The notes beneath the pieces are model-generated. The model searched no databases. It had not been told where the DNA came from and saw only the letters and a list, made by a program, of their open reading frames with translations. Both the position numbers and the translations under genes were made by a program. A DNA stretch of 64,000 nucleotides from Leptoclinus maculatus (taxonomy: Eukaryota; Chordata; Actinopteri; Perciformes; Stichaeidae). The stretch is from the NCBI GenBank assembly GCA_032191485.1, contig JAVDOI010000004.1, positions 17,733,443 to 17,797,442 on the forward strand. Reading direction: 5' to 3'. Positions 1-9,803 of this stretch are shown here, one piece after another; position 1 is the first letter of the stretch; the number at the start of each line of letters is the position of its first letter.

Positions 1-546
1 TTTTACACTCCTCTTTGCAGAGGGCGGTGCTACTTCTTCAGTGGACACCGACAGGCACACCTGAAAAGCAGTACAGCAATGTACACACAATGGAAGTGGT
101 CCTGGTCAATAGATTTCAAATACTCTGTAAAGAGTACATCCAGACCTGGTACTTTTTCACATCTTTTTTCAAGTCTTCAATGTACTCACAATCCATTTAC
201 ATGTCAAATGTAGAGTAACCTATGAAGAGCTGCTTCTATGACTGTTGTGTTAAAGTATCTCATAATTTCGACTTTCTATAGCAACTGGAAAAATCTGGTC
301 AGTGTTATGGTTACAGATGAACGGAAGCACCAACATTTTTTTTGTATTCATTTTTTTTTGCTGGTGGAAAAAAAGTAAAAAAAAAAAACACAAAAAATTA
401 TTAGTATTATTATTTATTGTGTGGGTGGATTCTTTCTTTTTTTTGTGAATTCCATTTTCTTTTTTTCTTTTTGTGATCTTTTTTTTTTTCTTTGCTGGCG
501 GAAATGGGCTTCCACTTTAAAATGCCCTTTGGTAGGATGTTTATTC
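1..546 (+). repeat. 5S rDNA spacer (window-edge unit)
   Basis: This is the non-transcribed spacer of a 5S unit whose gene ends just left of the window; the leading T-run matches the T-run that follows every 5S gene here. The same spacer recurs after each 5S copy with only small changes in T and A tract length. It holds poly-T and poly-A tracts and a short CCTCT/AGAGG hairpin near its start. Small ORFs in it are not conserved genes but by-products of the repeat. Confidence 0.9.
516..522 (+). promoter_or_regulatory. TATA-like element upstream of 5S genes
   Basis: TTTAAAA sits at -31 to -25 of the 5S gene at 547. It recurs at the same offset before every 5S start in the window (1187, 1858, 2528, 3196, 9653, 10323, 16759 and 17421). 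The surrounding 30 bp are also nearly invariant. Fish 5S genes are known to carry a TATA-like box near -30 that helps RNA polymerase III initiation. Confidence 0.7.
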
Positions 547-666
547 GCTTACGGCCATACCACCCTGAACACGCCCGATCTCGTCTGATCTCGGAAGCTA
601 AGCAGGGTCGGGCCTGGTCAGTACTTGGATGGGAGACCGCCTGGGAATACCAGGTGCTGTAAGCTT
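547..666 (+). rRNA. 5S ribosomal RNA gene, copy 1
   Basis: The 120-nt sequence starts GCTTACGGCCATACCACCCT and ends GTGCTGTAAGCTT, the recognised vertebrate 5S rRNA. The internal promoter is intact: an A-box around AGCTAAGCAGGG and a C-box around TGGATGGGAGACCGCC. A run of T directly after the gene is the expected RNA polymerase III terminator. A TATA-like TTTAAAA lies at -31 to -25. The product joins the large ribosomal subunit. The next copy starts 671 bp downstream. Confidence 0.98.
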
Positions 667-1217
667 TTTTTTTTACACTCCTCTTTGCAGAGGGCGGTGC
701 TACTTCTTCAGTGGACACCGACAGGCACACCTGAAAAGCAGTACAGCAATGTACACACAATGGAAGTGGTCCTGGTCAATAGATTTCAAATACTCTGTAA
801 AGAGTACATCCAGACCTGGTACTTTTTCACATCTTTTTTCAAGTCTTCAATGTACTCACAATCCATTTACATGTCAAATGTAGAGTAACCTATGAAGAGC
901 TGCTTCTATGACTGTTGTGTTAAAGTATCTCATAATTTCGACTTTCTATAGCAACTGGAAAAATCTGGTCAGTGTTATGGTTACAGATGAACGGAAGCAC
1001 CAACATTTTTTTTGTATTCATTTTTTTTTTGCTGGTGGAAAAAAAGTAAAAAAAAAAAACACAAAAAATTATTAGTATTATTATTTATTGTGTGGGTGGA
1101 TTCTTTCTTTTTTTTGTGAATTCCATTTTCTTTTTTTCTTTTTGTGATCTTTTTTTTTTTCTTTGCTGGCGGAAATGGGCTTCCACTTTAAAATGCCCTT
1201 TGGTAGGATGTTTATTC

Positions 1218-1337
1218 GCTTACGGCCATACCACCCTGAACACGCCCGATCTCGTCTGATCTCGGAAGCTAAGCAGGGTCGGGCCTGGTCAGTACTTGGA
1301 TGGGAGACCGCCTGGGAATACCAGGTGCTGTAAGCTT
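1218..1337 (+). rRNA. 5S ribosomal RNA gene, copy 2
   Basis: This 120-nt gene is identical to the copy at 547-666, with the same internal promoter, T-run terminator and upstream TATA-like element. It starts 671 bp after the previous gene, so the unit length is conserved. Confidence 0.98.
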
Positions 1338-1888
1338 TTTTTTTTACACTCCTCTTTGCAGAGGGCGGTGCTACTTCTTCAGTGGACACCGACAGGCACA
1401 CCTGAAAAGCAGTACAGCAATGTACACACAATGGAAGTGGTCCTGGTCAATAGATTTCAAATACTCTGTAAAGAGTACATCCAGACCTGGTACTTTTTCA
1501 CATCTTTTTTCAAGTCTTCAATGTACTCACAATCCATTTACATGTCAAATGTAGAGTAACCTATGAAGAGCTGCTTCTATGACTGTTGTGTTAAAGTATC
1601 TCATAATTTCGACTTTCTATAGCAACTGGAAAAATCTGGTCAGTGTTATGGTTACAGATGAACGGAAGCACCAACATTTTTTTTTTTATTCATTTTTTTT
1701 TGCTGGTGGAAAAAAAGTAAAAAAAAAAAACACAAAAAATTATTAGTATTATTATTTATTGTGTGGGTGGATTCTTTCTTTTTTTTGTGAATTCCATTTT
1801 ATTTTTTTATTTTTGTGATCTTTTTTTTTTTCTTTGCTGGCGGAAATGGGCTTCCACTTTAAAATGCCCTTTGGTAGGATATTTATTG

Positions 1889-2008
1889 GCTTACGGCCAT
1901 ACCACCCTGAACACGCCCGATCTCGTCTGATCTCGGAAGCTAAGCAGGGTCGGGCCTGGTCAGTACTTGGATGGGAGACCGCCTGGGAATACCAGGTGCT
2001 GTAAGCTT
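1889..2008 (+). rRNA. 5S ribosomal RNA gene, copy 3
   Basis: The 120-nt gene body matches the other copies. The base at -1 is G instead of the usual C of this array, a position that matters for start-site choice in some 5S systems. The T-run after the gene is followed by AAACTCC where neighbours have ACACTCC. Confidence 0.97.
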
Positions 2009-2558
2009 TTTTTTAAACTCCTCTTTGCAGAGGGCGGTGCTACTTCTTCAGTGGACACCGACAGGCACACCTGAAAAGCAGTACAGCAATGTACACACAA
2101 TGGAAGTGGTCCTGGTCAATAGATTTCAAATACTCTGTAAAGAGTACATCCAGACCTGGTACTTTTTCATATCTTTTTTCAAGTCTTCAATGTACTCACA
2201 ATCCATTTACATGTCAAATGTAGAGTAACCTATGAAGAGCTGCTTCTATGACTGTTGTGTTAAAGTATCTCATAATTTCGACTTTCTATAGCAACTGGAA
2301 AAATCTGGTCAGTGTTATGGTTACAGATGAACGGAAGCACCAACATTTTTTTTTTTATTCATTTTTTTTTTGCTGGTGGAAAAAAAGTAAAAAAAAAAAA
2401 CACAACAAATTATTAGTATTATTATTTATTGTGTGGGTGGATTCTTTCTTTTTTTTGTGAATTCCATTTTATTTTTTTATTTTTGTGATCTTTTTTTTTT
2501 TCTTTGCTGGCTGAAATGGGCTTCCACTTTAAAATGCCCTTTGGTAGGATATTTATTC

Positions 2559-2678
2559 TCTTACGGCCATACCACCCTGAACACGCCCGATCTCGTCTGA
2601 TCTCGGAAGCTAAGCAGGGTCGGGCCTGGTCAGTACTTGGATGGGAGACCGCCTGGGAATACCAGGTGCTGTAAGCTT
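2559..2678 (+). rRNA. 5S ribosomal RNA gene, copy 4 (position 1 changed)
   Basis: The gene matches the others except that its first base is T instead of G. Internal promoter boxes and T-run terminator are intact. The changed first nucleotide would weaken the closing pair of helix I, so this copy may be less used; that is inference. Confidence 0.95.
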
Positions 2679-3226
2679 TTTTTTACACTCCTCTTTGCAG
2701 AGGGCGGTGCTACTTCTTCAGTGGACACCGACAGGCACACCTTAAAAGCAGTACAGCAATGTACACACAATGGAAGTGGTCCTGGTCAATAGATTTCAAA
2801 TACTCTGTAAAGAGTACATCCAGACCTGGTACTTTTTCACATCTTTTTTCAAGTCTTCAATGTACTCACAATCCATTTACATGTCAAATGTAGAGTAACC
2901 TATGAAGAGCTGCTTCTATGACTGTTGTGTTAAAGTATCTCATAATTTCGACTTTCTATAGCAACAGGAAAAATCTGGTCAGTGTTATGGTTACAGATAA
3001 ACGGAAGCACCAACATTTTTTTTTTTATTCATTTTTTTTTGCTGGTGGAAAAAAAGTAAAAAAAAAAAACACAAAAAATTATTAGTATTATTATTTATTG
3101 TGTGGGTGGATTCTTTCTTTTTTTTGTGAATTACATTTTATTTTTTTATTTTTGTGATCTTTTTTATTTTTTTGCTGGCGGAAATGGGCTTCCACTTTAA
3201 AATGCCCTTTGGTAGGATGTTTATTC

Positions 3227-3255
3227 GCTTACGGCCATACCACCCTGAACACGCC
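3227..3255 (+). pseudogene. 5S rRNA gene, 5' fragment (nt 1-29) before LINE copy 1
   Basis: The first 29 nt of 5S rRNA end in AACACGCC and are followed directly by the LINE 5' end (TGTGACCAAGG). The rest of the gene resumes at 9036, where AACACGCC is repeated, so the gene was split by target-primed insertion. The upstream TATA-like box remains but both internal promoter boxes are on the far side of the insertion. Confidence 0.96.
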
Positions 3256-3507
3256 TGTGACCAAGGTGCGTTGTGTGATTAGAGCTGTTTTGATCCTCGT
3301 GGAGGCACGCTGCTGTTTTTTCTCCTTTATCTTTCTCTCTACTGTTTCGTTTTTCAATGCCCTGAGTGAAGGCTTCTTTAGTTCGGTGTTTAATTGCTGT
3401 AGTACCCCCGTCAGTGTTTCACTGATTGGGGGGAAGTTTTGAGGTTCCATCTTTGGAATATCCCCCGTCTTTTTTTGGCTGAAAGGGGCGCTCTTTGTTT
3501 TTTCATC

Positions 3508-4804
3508 ATGACTGACCCGCTCGTGAACCAGACCCGGACCGATCTAACGACGACCCCGACGGACAACCCCAATAAATTGGTGGCGAATGGAGAGAGGGTG
3601 AATATAGGTGCAGAGAGAAGAAAGGAAGTGCATGACCCAAGGAGTTTAACTGTGAATGTGGAGATGGAGGGAGGAGCGGCGATGAGCGCCAATGGAGTTA
3701 ATTGGTCATACGCAGCAGCTGTGCGGCACTCTCCTGGCGTGCCGAGTAATCAATGACGGGAAGTTCGAGATCACCATGAGCAATCTGGAAGGAAAGGATC
3801 GGCTCATGGAGGGATTCAAAGTGGGGGACACTAGGGTGCACGCCAAAGAAATCACCAAAGATGAGCTTATTGTTTCATTTTTGAACCTGCCGTTCTATGT
3901 GAAAGACGAGGACATACTGGCGAAGCTGCAGTACTGGGGGGTTACAGCAGTTTCCCCCATAAAAAGAAGGATGTGGCCGGGCTCAAGGGTTACGGACGGA
4001 ACCCGGTTCATGAGGGTAAGATTTAATGAAAAAGTTCAATCCCTCCCATACTCAACAAAATTCGCGACGGCGCTCGGCTCTGAATACTTCCGAGTGCTGC
4101 ATGATAGACAGACCAAAATATGCAGGATGTGTATGCAGCCCGGGCACATTCAGAGAGAGTGCCCGGAGTTTGAATGCTACAAGTGTCACAGGCAGGGCCA
4201 CTATGCCAGGGAGTGTGTCCAGCGGGAGGAGAGAGGAGGAGAAGCTGGAGGAGAAAAGAGACATGATACATCTGAGCAGGAGCAGAAGGAAGGAGGAGAG
4301 GAGCAGCAGAGAGGAGAAGACCAAGAGGAGAGAATCGACGGCGAGCTGAATAGCTGCAGTGGGGGGGACGAAAGTGGGGAGGAGGAGGAGGAGGAGGAGG
4401 AGGAGGAGGAGGGAGTGATGGAAGAGGATGGGGGGGAAGAAGGGGAGGGAGGGGGCGAGGTTGAGAAGGAGGCCGACGACGAGACGGGGAGGAAAGGAAG
4501 CAGTGAGGACAGAGGTCAGGGGGCTGTGAGTGAAGGTAAGAAATCGAGCAGAAAGAGAGAGGACGATGGGGGAGGAGTGGAGAACGGGCAAAAGAGTGGG
4601 ATGACTACTAGGGGGAGAAGTGAGGACAGAGAAAGGGGGAAAGGGGAAGCTGATGGGGAAGGACAGGCAGGAGAGAAGATAGGAGAGGAGCCAATGATAC
4701 AAGACATTGATGGGGATAAAATGAAGGACATAATAGCAAACAGGAAACGGCCAGGGGGGAGGAAAGTGACGAGAGATGATAAAATGAAATGTAAAAAGTC
4801 ATAG
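3508..4804 (+). pseudogene. LINE ORF1 (copy 1), frameshifted
   Basis: This is the nucleic-acid-binding protein of the LINE. The first ATG (MTDPLVNQ) is at 3508. Relative to copy 2 there is one extra C near 3690 (GAGCGCCAATGG against GAGCGCAATGG), which shifts the frame about 60 codons in; the downstream frame then runs open from 3692 to the stop at 4802-4804. That downstream part holds an RRM-like segment, two CCHC knuckles (CRMCMQPGHIQREC and CYKCHRQGHYAREC) and a glutamate-rich tail. The tail contains a long run of GAG codons at about 4379-4412 that is shorter in copy 2. ORF2 begins right after the stop. Confidence 0.9.
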
Positions 4805-4806
4805 TG

Positions 4807-7800
4807 ATGATTTACTCTATTTTATTTTCACTTACACTATTAATGGTGTCTGTTGCCTCCTTCAATGCAAATGGTCTTAGGACAGGATATAGGCAAAACC
4901 AAGCCTTGATGGTGTGTGAGGCTGACATTATATGTTTGCAAGAGACACATTGGGATGAAAAATGTGTGAAGGAGTTGGAGAGAGAGTGGATGGGAGAAGT
5001 GTATGTAAACAATGGGGACATTAATTCTAGGGGAGTGGCTATTTTAGTTAAAAGGGGTGTAATTGAGAATGTGAGGAAATGTGAGGATGATGGTGATGGG
5101 AGAGTGATCGGGATTATTTTTGAGCACCTGGGAAAGGAATTCAAAGTGTTGAATGTGTATGCACCAAATGAGGAAAAGGAGAGGAGGGAGTTTTTTGAGA
5201 GAATGGCGCGAATGTGTGGGAAAGAATGTGTGATTGTGGGTGACTTTAATGTGTGGTGTGGAAGGCTGGATGCATCTGCAAGTGTGTGTTTTAAAAGTGA
5301 CTCCTCAAGAAGAGTGTTGAAAGAGGTAATGAGAGCGAATGGCCTCGTGGATGTGTGGAGGGAAAAGAATCCAAGAGGCCGCGTATTTACCAGGAGACAG
5401 ATGGTGAAAGGGAAACTAAAACAAAGTAGGATTGATTTAGTTTTGAGTACGGAGGGTCTAGCAAGCAAAATGGGGGAAATCGATTATAAGGTAACTACTC
5501 TTAGTGACCATATGGTGTTAAGGTTTAGATTAGGGCATGGGTGTGAGAGGAGGGGGGGAGGTGTGTGGTGCCTGAACGGGATGTTGCTCAAAGAAGAAAG
5601 GTACAAGAGAAAAGTGAGAGAATGTATAATGAGGAGAAAGAATGAGAGTATGTATGAGGAGGATATGGGGAGGTGGTGGGAGGGGCTGAAGGAGGAGCTA
5701 AAGAGCTTGAGCATGAGCTACAGTAGGGACAGGAATAGAAGGGAAAGGGAGAGGGAAAGGAGACTAAAGGAAGAGTTAGTTAGAGAAGCAGAGAGGGCGG
5801 ACCAGGTGGTAGGGCATACATTAGAACGGTATAATACAATTAAGGATGAGCTGGAGGAGGTAGAACAGAAGAGGTGCATGGGAGCAATAGTTAGAAGTAG
5901 GGCTAGATATGTGATTGAGGGAGAGAAATGTACAGCGTTCTTTTTAGGGTTGGAGAAGACGAAACAGAAAAATAATTGTTTGGAACAGGTGGAAGGGAAA
6001 AATGGAGAAAAGATAACAGATTTTGTAGGGATAGCTGAAAGAGTAGAGGAGTTTTATAGTGAACTATTTAGGAAAGAAGAGGTTGACGAAGAGAGCATGA
6101 AATATGTGCTGGAGAAGATGGAGTCTGTGATGAATGATGATGCGAAGGAGATATGTGAAGGAGAGATAGGGACAGGTGAAATAGAGGCAGCCATAGTAGG
6201 GTTAGGTAGGAATAAGAGTCCAGGGTTAGATGGTTTAGTGGGAGAGTTTTATATAGAGTTTAAGGAGGAACTAGTGCCGCTACTGGACAGATTGTTTAAA
6301 TGGATAGAACGGAAGAATGAGATGCCGGTTAGCATGTCGACAGGGTTAGTTAGTATTATTCATAAGAAAGGGAGAAGGGACAGACTAGAAAACTATAGGC
6401 CACTTAGCTGCCTGAACAGTGACTATAAGATACTAGCGAAAGTACTGGCGAATAGGATTAAGAGGGTGATAGGGACAATAGTGGGAAGCACGCAGGCTTA
6501 CAGTATACCAGGGAGGGATATAGCAGACACAATCAGCAGCATTAGGGACACAATAGAACACATGAAGGGAGGGAAGGGGGGAATAGTGATGAGTTTAGAT
6601 TTGAACAAGGCATTTGATAGGGTAGATCATGGGTACTTATATGGAGTGTTAGAGAAAGTAGGGTTTGGGCATCGGTTGGTGGGATGGATCAAAAGATTGT
6701 ACGATAAGGCTGTTAGTTGTGTCAAAATTAATGGGATAGTCACAAGTAAGTTTAGATTAGAGAGGTCGGTTAGACAAGGGTGTCCACTGTCGGCTCTGCT
6801 GTACTCACTGTCAGCAGAGCCATTAGCTGCACTGCTGAAGCAAAATATAAAGGTCAGAGGCATAGACTTACCTGGAGGGCAAACGAGTCTGTTATACCAG
6901 TATGCTGATGACACCACAGTAACGGTACGGGACATTGAAAGTGTTCGTGAAGTTATGAAAAGTGTGGAGGTTTATGGTAGAGCATCAGGAGCAAAGGTGA
7001 ACATAGAAAAGTCAGAAATGATGTATGTTGGAGTCGATAGAGAAGGGAGAAAGGATATAGGATTGAAAGAGAGGAAGGACTATTTTAAGGTGTTAGGGGT
7101 GAATTTAGGGGTAGAAGGCAGAGAAGGGAGGGACATGCAGTATGAAGGGATAATGAATAGCATAAGGAAGACATTAAGATTTTGGAGACTTAGAAAGTTG
7201 AAGTTGAAAGGGAAGGTGGTGGTAGTGAATGCCCTGATAATGAGCAAACTTGTGTATGCAATGGCTGTGTTGGATGTGCCTGAACGAGTGCTGAAGGAGA
7301 CAGAGAAAATGGTGAGTGAGTTTCTCTGGGGTGGGAGAGGTGTTAGAATAGCCAGAGAAGTGATGGAAAATGAATACAAGGATGGTGGGTTGAAGTTGAT
7401 CAATTTAGAAAAGAAAAAGAATGCGCTTCGGTTGAAAATGATGACAAGGTACATAAAGGACAAGAAAGATCATGTATGGAAGCTGTTCTTGAAAGAGGCA
7501 ATTAATAAATGTGGGGGTTGTGGAGAAAGTGGAATATTTATGGAACTGAAGAAAGGTATGTTGAGTGAGGTGTCTGAGTTTAATAAAGAGATGTTGAGAG
7601 CATGGGGAGAGTTTGTGAAACATGTGCAGTTTGAATGCAAGGATGTAAAACAGGTGTGGGAGCAACCGTTGTTTCTAAATCCCAAAATCACGTTTGAGGG
7701 GAGCACAATTTATAACAGGGCGATGTGGAGAGCAGGCTTTAGGAAGGTGAGGGATTTAGTGTATGAGTACGTACCGGGGTTCATGAGGGCTCAGGTAGTG

Positions 7801-8550
7801 GTAGATGAGGTAAGGGACAGGGGAGATGAAATGTGGTTAGGCACAGCGGAGGGTGTGGTGGAAAAGATAAAGAAGGGGATGCCGGGAGAATGGGTGAGAA
7901 TGATTGAGAGTGAGGCGGTGGCGAATGGAGGAGGAGAGGTGGAAATGTATGTGGGAGAAGGAGAAAGGATAGTAAGCCTGGCGAGTGTGAAAACGAGAGT
8001 GATTTACAGATGTTTAAGAATGAAAGAGGCAAGAAGGCCGGCTGCAGAGAAGGTATGGGAAAGAGTACTGACCGATATGAATGTAAAAAGGATGTGGCTG
8101 AACCTGGGAGTGAAATGGAATAATATTGAATGTGAGAATTTTGATTTCCTATTACGTCACAATAGGGTGTTCAACAATCTAATAATAAGTCAATTCGATG
8201 GGAGTGTGAGGAAGGAGTGTGATGTGTGTCAGGTGGAAGTGGAGACATGTATGCATGAGTTTGTGGAATGTGGAAAATTGGCTATGTACTTTGAAAAGCT
8301 GAAAGAGTTGATAAGCAGGTGTTGGAAAGGGGAATTTGTGGAGAAAATGGGATGGAAGGAGCTGTGGTTGTTTGGTGTGGTTGGTAAAGTGAAAGGATGT
8401 AATGTCAACTTGTTGAATTACACACTAAGCCATGCAAGGTTTGCAGTCAAACTAAGGAGGAATTTAGCGCATTACGAGGACAGGAGAGTAGAAGTATGGA
8501 GTGTGTTTAAAAATATTATGAAAAGAGATGTAAATATGTTACATAGCTAA
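4807..8550 (+). CDS. LINE ORF2 (copy 1): AP endonuclease / reverse transcriptase, shortened C-terminus
   Basis: The predicted protein of 1247 residues would nick the 5S target and copy the LINE RNA into it. An AP-endonuclease domain has SFNANG (F19), QETHW (E46), DFN (D146), RID (D210) and SDH (D234-H235). The reverse transcriptase has DLNKAFD (D598) and YADD (699-702). A C-terminal CCHC finger uses C1138, C1141, H1150 and C1155. The ATG at 4807 comes two bases after the ORF1 stop (TAGTGATG), suggesting coupled translation. A TAA at 8548-8550 replaces the TAT of copy 2 and removes about 31 residues. Catalytic residues look intact, so loss of activity is not certain from this change alone. Confidence 0.93.
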   Translation: MIYSILFSLTLLMVSVASFNANGLRTGYRQNQALMVCEADIICLQETHWDEKCVKELEREWMGEVYVNNGDINSRGVAILVKRGVIENVRKCEDDGDGRVIGIIFEHLGKEFKVLNVYAPNEEKERREFFERMARMCGKECVIVGDFNVWCGRLDASASVCFKSDSSRRVLKEVMRANGLVDVWREKNPRGRVFTRRQMVKGKLKQSRIDLVLSTEGLASKMGEIDYKVTTLSDHMVLRFRLGHGCERRGGGVWCLNGMLLKEERYKRKVRECIMRRKNESMYEEDMGRWWEGLKEELKSLSMSYSRDRNRRERERERRLKEELVREAERADQVVGHTLERYNTIKDELEEVEQKRCMGAIVRSRARYVIEGEKCTAFFLGLEKTKQKNNCLEQVEGKNGEKITDFVGIAERVEEFYSELFRKEEVDEESMKYVLEKMESVMNDDAKEICEGEIGTGEIEAAIVGLGRNKSPGLDGLVGEFYIEFKEELVPLLDRLFKWIERKNEMPVSMSTGLVSIIHKKGRRDRLENYRPLSCLNSDYKILAKVLANRIKRVIGTIVGSTQAYSIPGRDIADTISSIRDTIEHMKGGKGGIVMSLDLNKAFDRVDHGYLYGVLEKVGFGHRLVGWIKRLYDKAVSCVKINGIVTSKFRLERSVRQGCPLSALLYSLSAEPLAALLKQNIKVRGIDLPGGQTSLLYQYADDTTVTVRDIESVREVMKSVEVYGRASGAKVNIEKSEMMYVGVDREGRKDIGLKERKDYFKVLGVNLGVEGREGRDMQYEGIMNSIRKTLRFWRLRKLKLKGKVVVVNALIMSKLVYAMAVLDVPERVLKETEKMVSEFLWGGRGVRIAREVMENEYKDGGLKLINLEKKKNALRLKMMTRYIKDKKDHVWKLFLKEAINKCGGCGESGIFMELKKGMLSEVSEFNKEMLRAWGEFVKHVQFECKDVKQVWEQPLFLNPKITFEGSTIYNRAMWRAGFRKVRDLVYEYVPGFMRAQVVVDEVRDRGDEMWLGTAEGVVEKIKKGMPGEWVRMIESEAVANGGGEVEMYVGEGERIVSLASVKTRVIYRCLRMKEARRPAAEKVWERVLTDMNVKRMWLNLGVKWNNIECENFDFLLRHNRVFNNLIISQFDGSVRKECDVCQVEVETCMHEFVECGKLAMYFEKLKELISRCWKGEFVEKMGWKELWLFGVVGKVKGCNVNLLNYTLSHARFAVKLRRNLAHYEDRRVEVWSVFKNIMKRDVNMLHS

Positions 8551-9035
8551 GTCGAGGAGGAAGAGTTTCAGGAGGGGTTTATTGAAGGTAGCGCCTTTAT
8601 TGCGATTAAAGAGAATGGAGAGATTTTGTTAGATTTTGGATAGAATAGGTGTTTTCCCTGAAGGGTTAGGCACTAAGCAAATGATAAATGTACATTGACG
8701 TGACCTGTATAATTAGTGTTTTCTTATTATGATTGTTATGTAAGATGATTGCGTTTAATTGATTAATCTAACTGTATATTAATAACAATGTCTTCAATTA
8801 TTATTTTTATTTTTTTTCTTATATCTTTTTTTTCCTATATTTTTATATTTTATTCATTATTATTTAATTTTTATGAATTGTCTATCAGTTTTCTGGGAAT
8901 GGTCAGATGTGATGTGTTCAAGCTTGGATGTATATGGAGCTACATAACAGATTCATGTGTTTGTGTTTAAAAAATGTACAGTAATGCAGGAGTGTAAAAA
9001 TGGAATTTTGATAATAAAAAAAAAAAAAAAAAAAA
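8551..9035 (+). other. LINE copy 1 3' UTR and poly(A) tail
   Basis: This stretch holds the lost ORF2 tail, an AT-rich 3' UTR and a final A-run after GATAATAAA. It is nearly identical to the 3' end of copy 2 (15752-16142), as expected if the same RNA 3' end is recognised during target-primed reverse transcription. The small ORF at 8788-8970 is low-complexity T-rich sequence and not a gene. Confidence 0.85.
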
Positions 9036-9134
9036 AACACGCCCGATCTCGTCTGATCTCGGAAGCTAAGCAGGGTCGGGCCTGGTCAGTACTTGGATGG
9101 GAGACCGCCTGGGAATACAAGGTGCTGTAAGCTT
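9036..9134 (+). pseudogene. 5S rRNA gene, 3' fragment (nt 22-120) after LINE copy 1
   Basis: The 99-nt fragment begins with the duplicated AACACGCC and runs to the 5S 3' end and T-run. Both internal promoter boxes are present. One substitution (AATACAAGG for AATACCAGG) is unique to this copy. It could bind TFIIIA but lacks its own 5' portion. Confidence 0.95.
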
Positions 9135-9683
9135 TTTTTTACACTCCTCTTTGCAGAGGGCGGTGCTACTTCTTCAGTGGACACCGACAGGCACACCTGA
9201 AAAGCAGTACAGCAATGTACACACAATGGAAGTGGTCCTGGTCAATAGATTTCAAATACTCTGTAAAGAGTACATCCAGACCTGGTACTTTTTCACATCT
9301 TTTTTCAAGTCTTCAATGTACTCACAATCCATTTACATGTCAAATGTAGAGTAACCTATGAAGAGCTGCTTCTATGACTGTTGTGTTAAAGTATCTCATA
9401 ATTTCGACTTTCTATAGCAACTGGAAAAATCTGGTCAGTGTTATGGTTACAGATGAACGGAAGCACCAACATTTTTTTTTTTATTCATTTTTTTTTGCTG
9501 GTGGAAAAAAAGTAAAAAAAAAAAACACAAAAAATTATTAGTATTATTATTTATTGTGTGGGTGGATTCTTTCTTTTTTTTGTGAATTCCATTTTATTTT
9601 TTTATTTTTGTGATCTTTTTTTTTTTCTTTGCTGGCGGAAATGGGCTTCCACTTTAAAATGCCCTTTGGTAGGATGTTTATTC
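9135..9683 (+). repeat. 5S rDNA spacer
   Basis: The sequence is the standard array spacer with the same T/A tracts and the conserved 30-bp pre-gene block. The next spacer (9804-10353) is the same repeat. No gene is seen in it. Confidence 0.9.
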
Positions 9684-9803
9684 GCTTACGGCCATACCAC
9701 CCTGAACACGCCCGATCTCGTCTGATCTCGGAAGCTAAGCAGGGTCGGGCCTGGTCAGTACTTGGATGGGAGACCGCCTGGGAATACCAGGTGCTGTAAG
9801 CTT
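9684..9803 (+). rRNA. 5S ribosomal RNA gene, copy 5 (between LINE 1 and 2)
   Basis: The 120-nt gene is complete and identical to the first copies, with TATA-like box, internal promoter and T-run terminator. It is the only whole 5S gene between LINE copies 1 and 2. Confidence 0.98.

Larger units (their letters stand above)
1..3255 (+). repeat. Tandem 5S rDNA array, first block
   Basis: Four complete 5S genes and one interrupted gene are arranged head to tail with unit lengths of 671, 671, 670 and 668 bp. The spacers are near-identical and differ mainly in homopolymer length. The array continues, broken by LINE insertions, to 17480. Confidence 0.97.
3256..9035 (+). mobile_element. Mutsu-like 5S-specific LINE, copy 1 (Tx1 clade), full length but damaged
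   Basis: The 5.78-kb element has a 5' UTR of about 250 bp, ORF1 with zinc knuckles, ORF2 with an AP endonuclease and reverse transcriptase, a 3' UTR of about 480 bp and a poly(A) tail. It lies inside a 5S gene between nt 29 and nt 30, with AACACGCC (8 bp, up to ambiguity with the poly-A) duplicated on both sides. Site-specific insertion into 5S rDNA with this architecture is known for Mutsu in the Tx1 clade, so I use that name as a group label. Coding damage (ORF1 frameshift, early ORF2 stop) makes this copy probably unable to move by itself. Confidence 0.93.

Noticed and set aside
410..760. Minus-strand 116-residue ORF crossing the 5S gene
   Set aside because: It crosses 5S and homopolymer tracts, is lost in units with different tract length, and has Lys-runs from poly-T.
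1300..1554. Repeated 84-87-residue ORFs running from the 5S gene into the spacer
   Set aside because: They begin inside 5S rRNA and recur only because the DNA repeats; there is no protein-like composition or known homology.
4052..4702. Minus-strand ORF of 216 residues opposite LINE ORF1 (also 11178-11810)
   Set aside because: It is the complement of the Glu/Gly-rich coding strand, low-complexity Leu/Ser/Pro text without motifs, and disappears in the diverged relatives.
4812..5468. Minus-strand ORF of 218 residues opposite LINE ORF2 (also 11920-12576)
   Set aside because: It is a mirror of the endonuclease coding region, explained by the AG-rich codon use of ORF2; no known domain.
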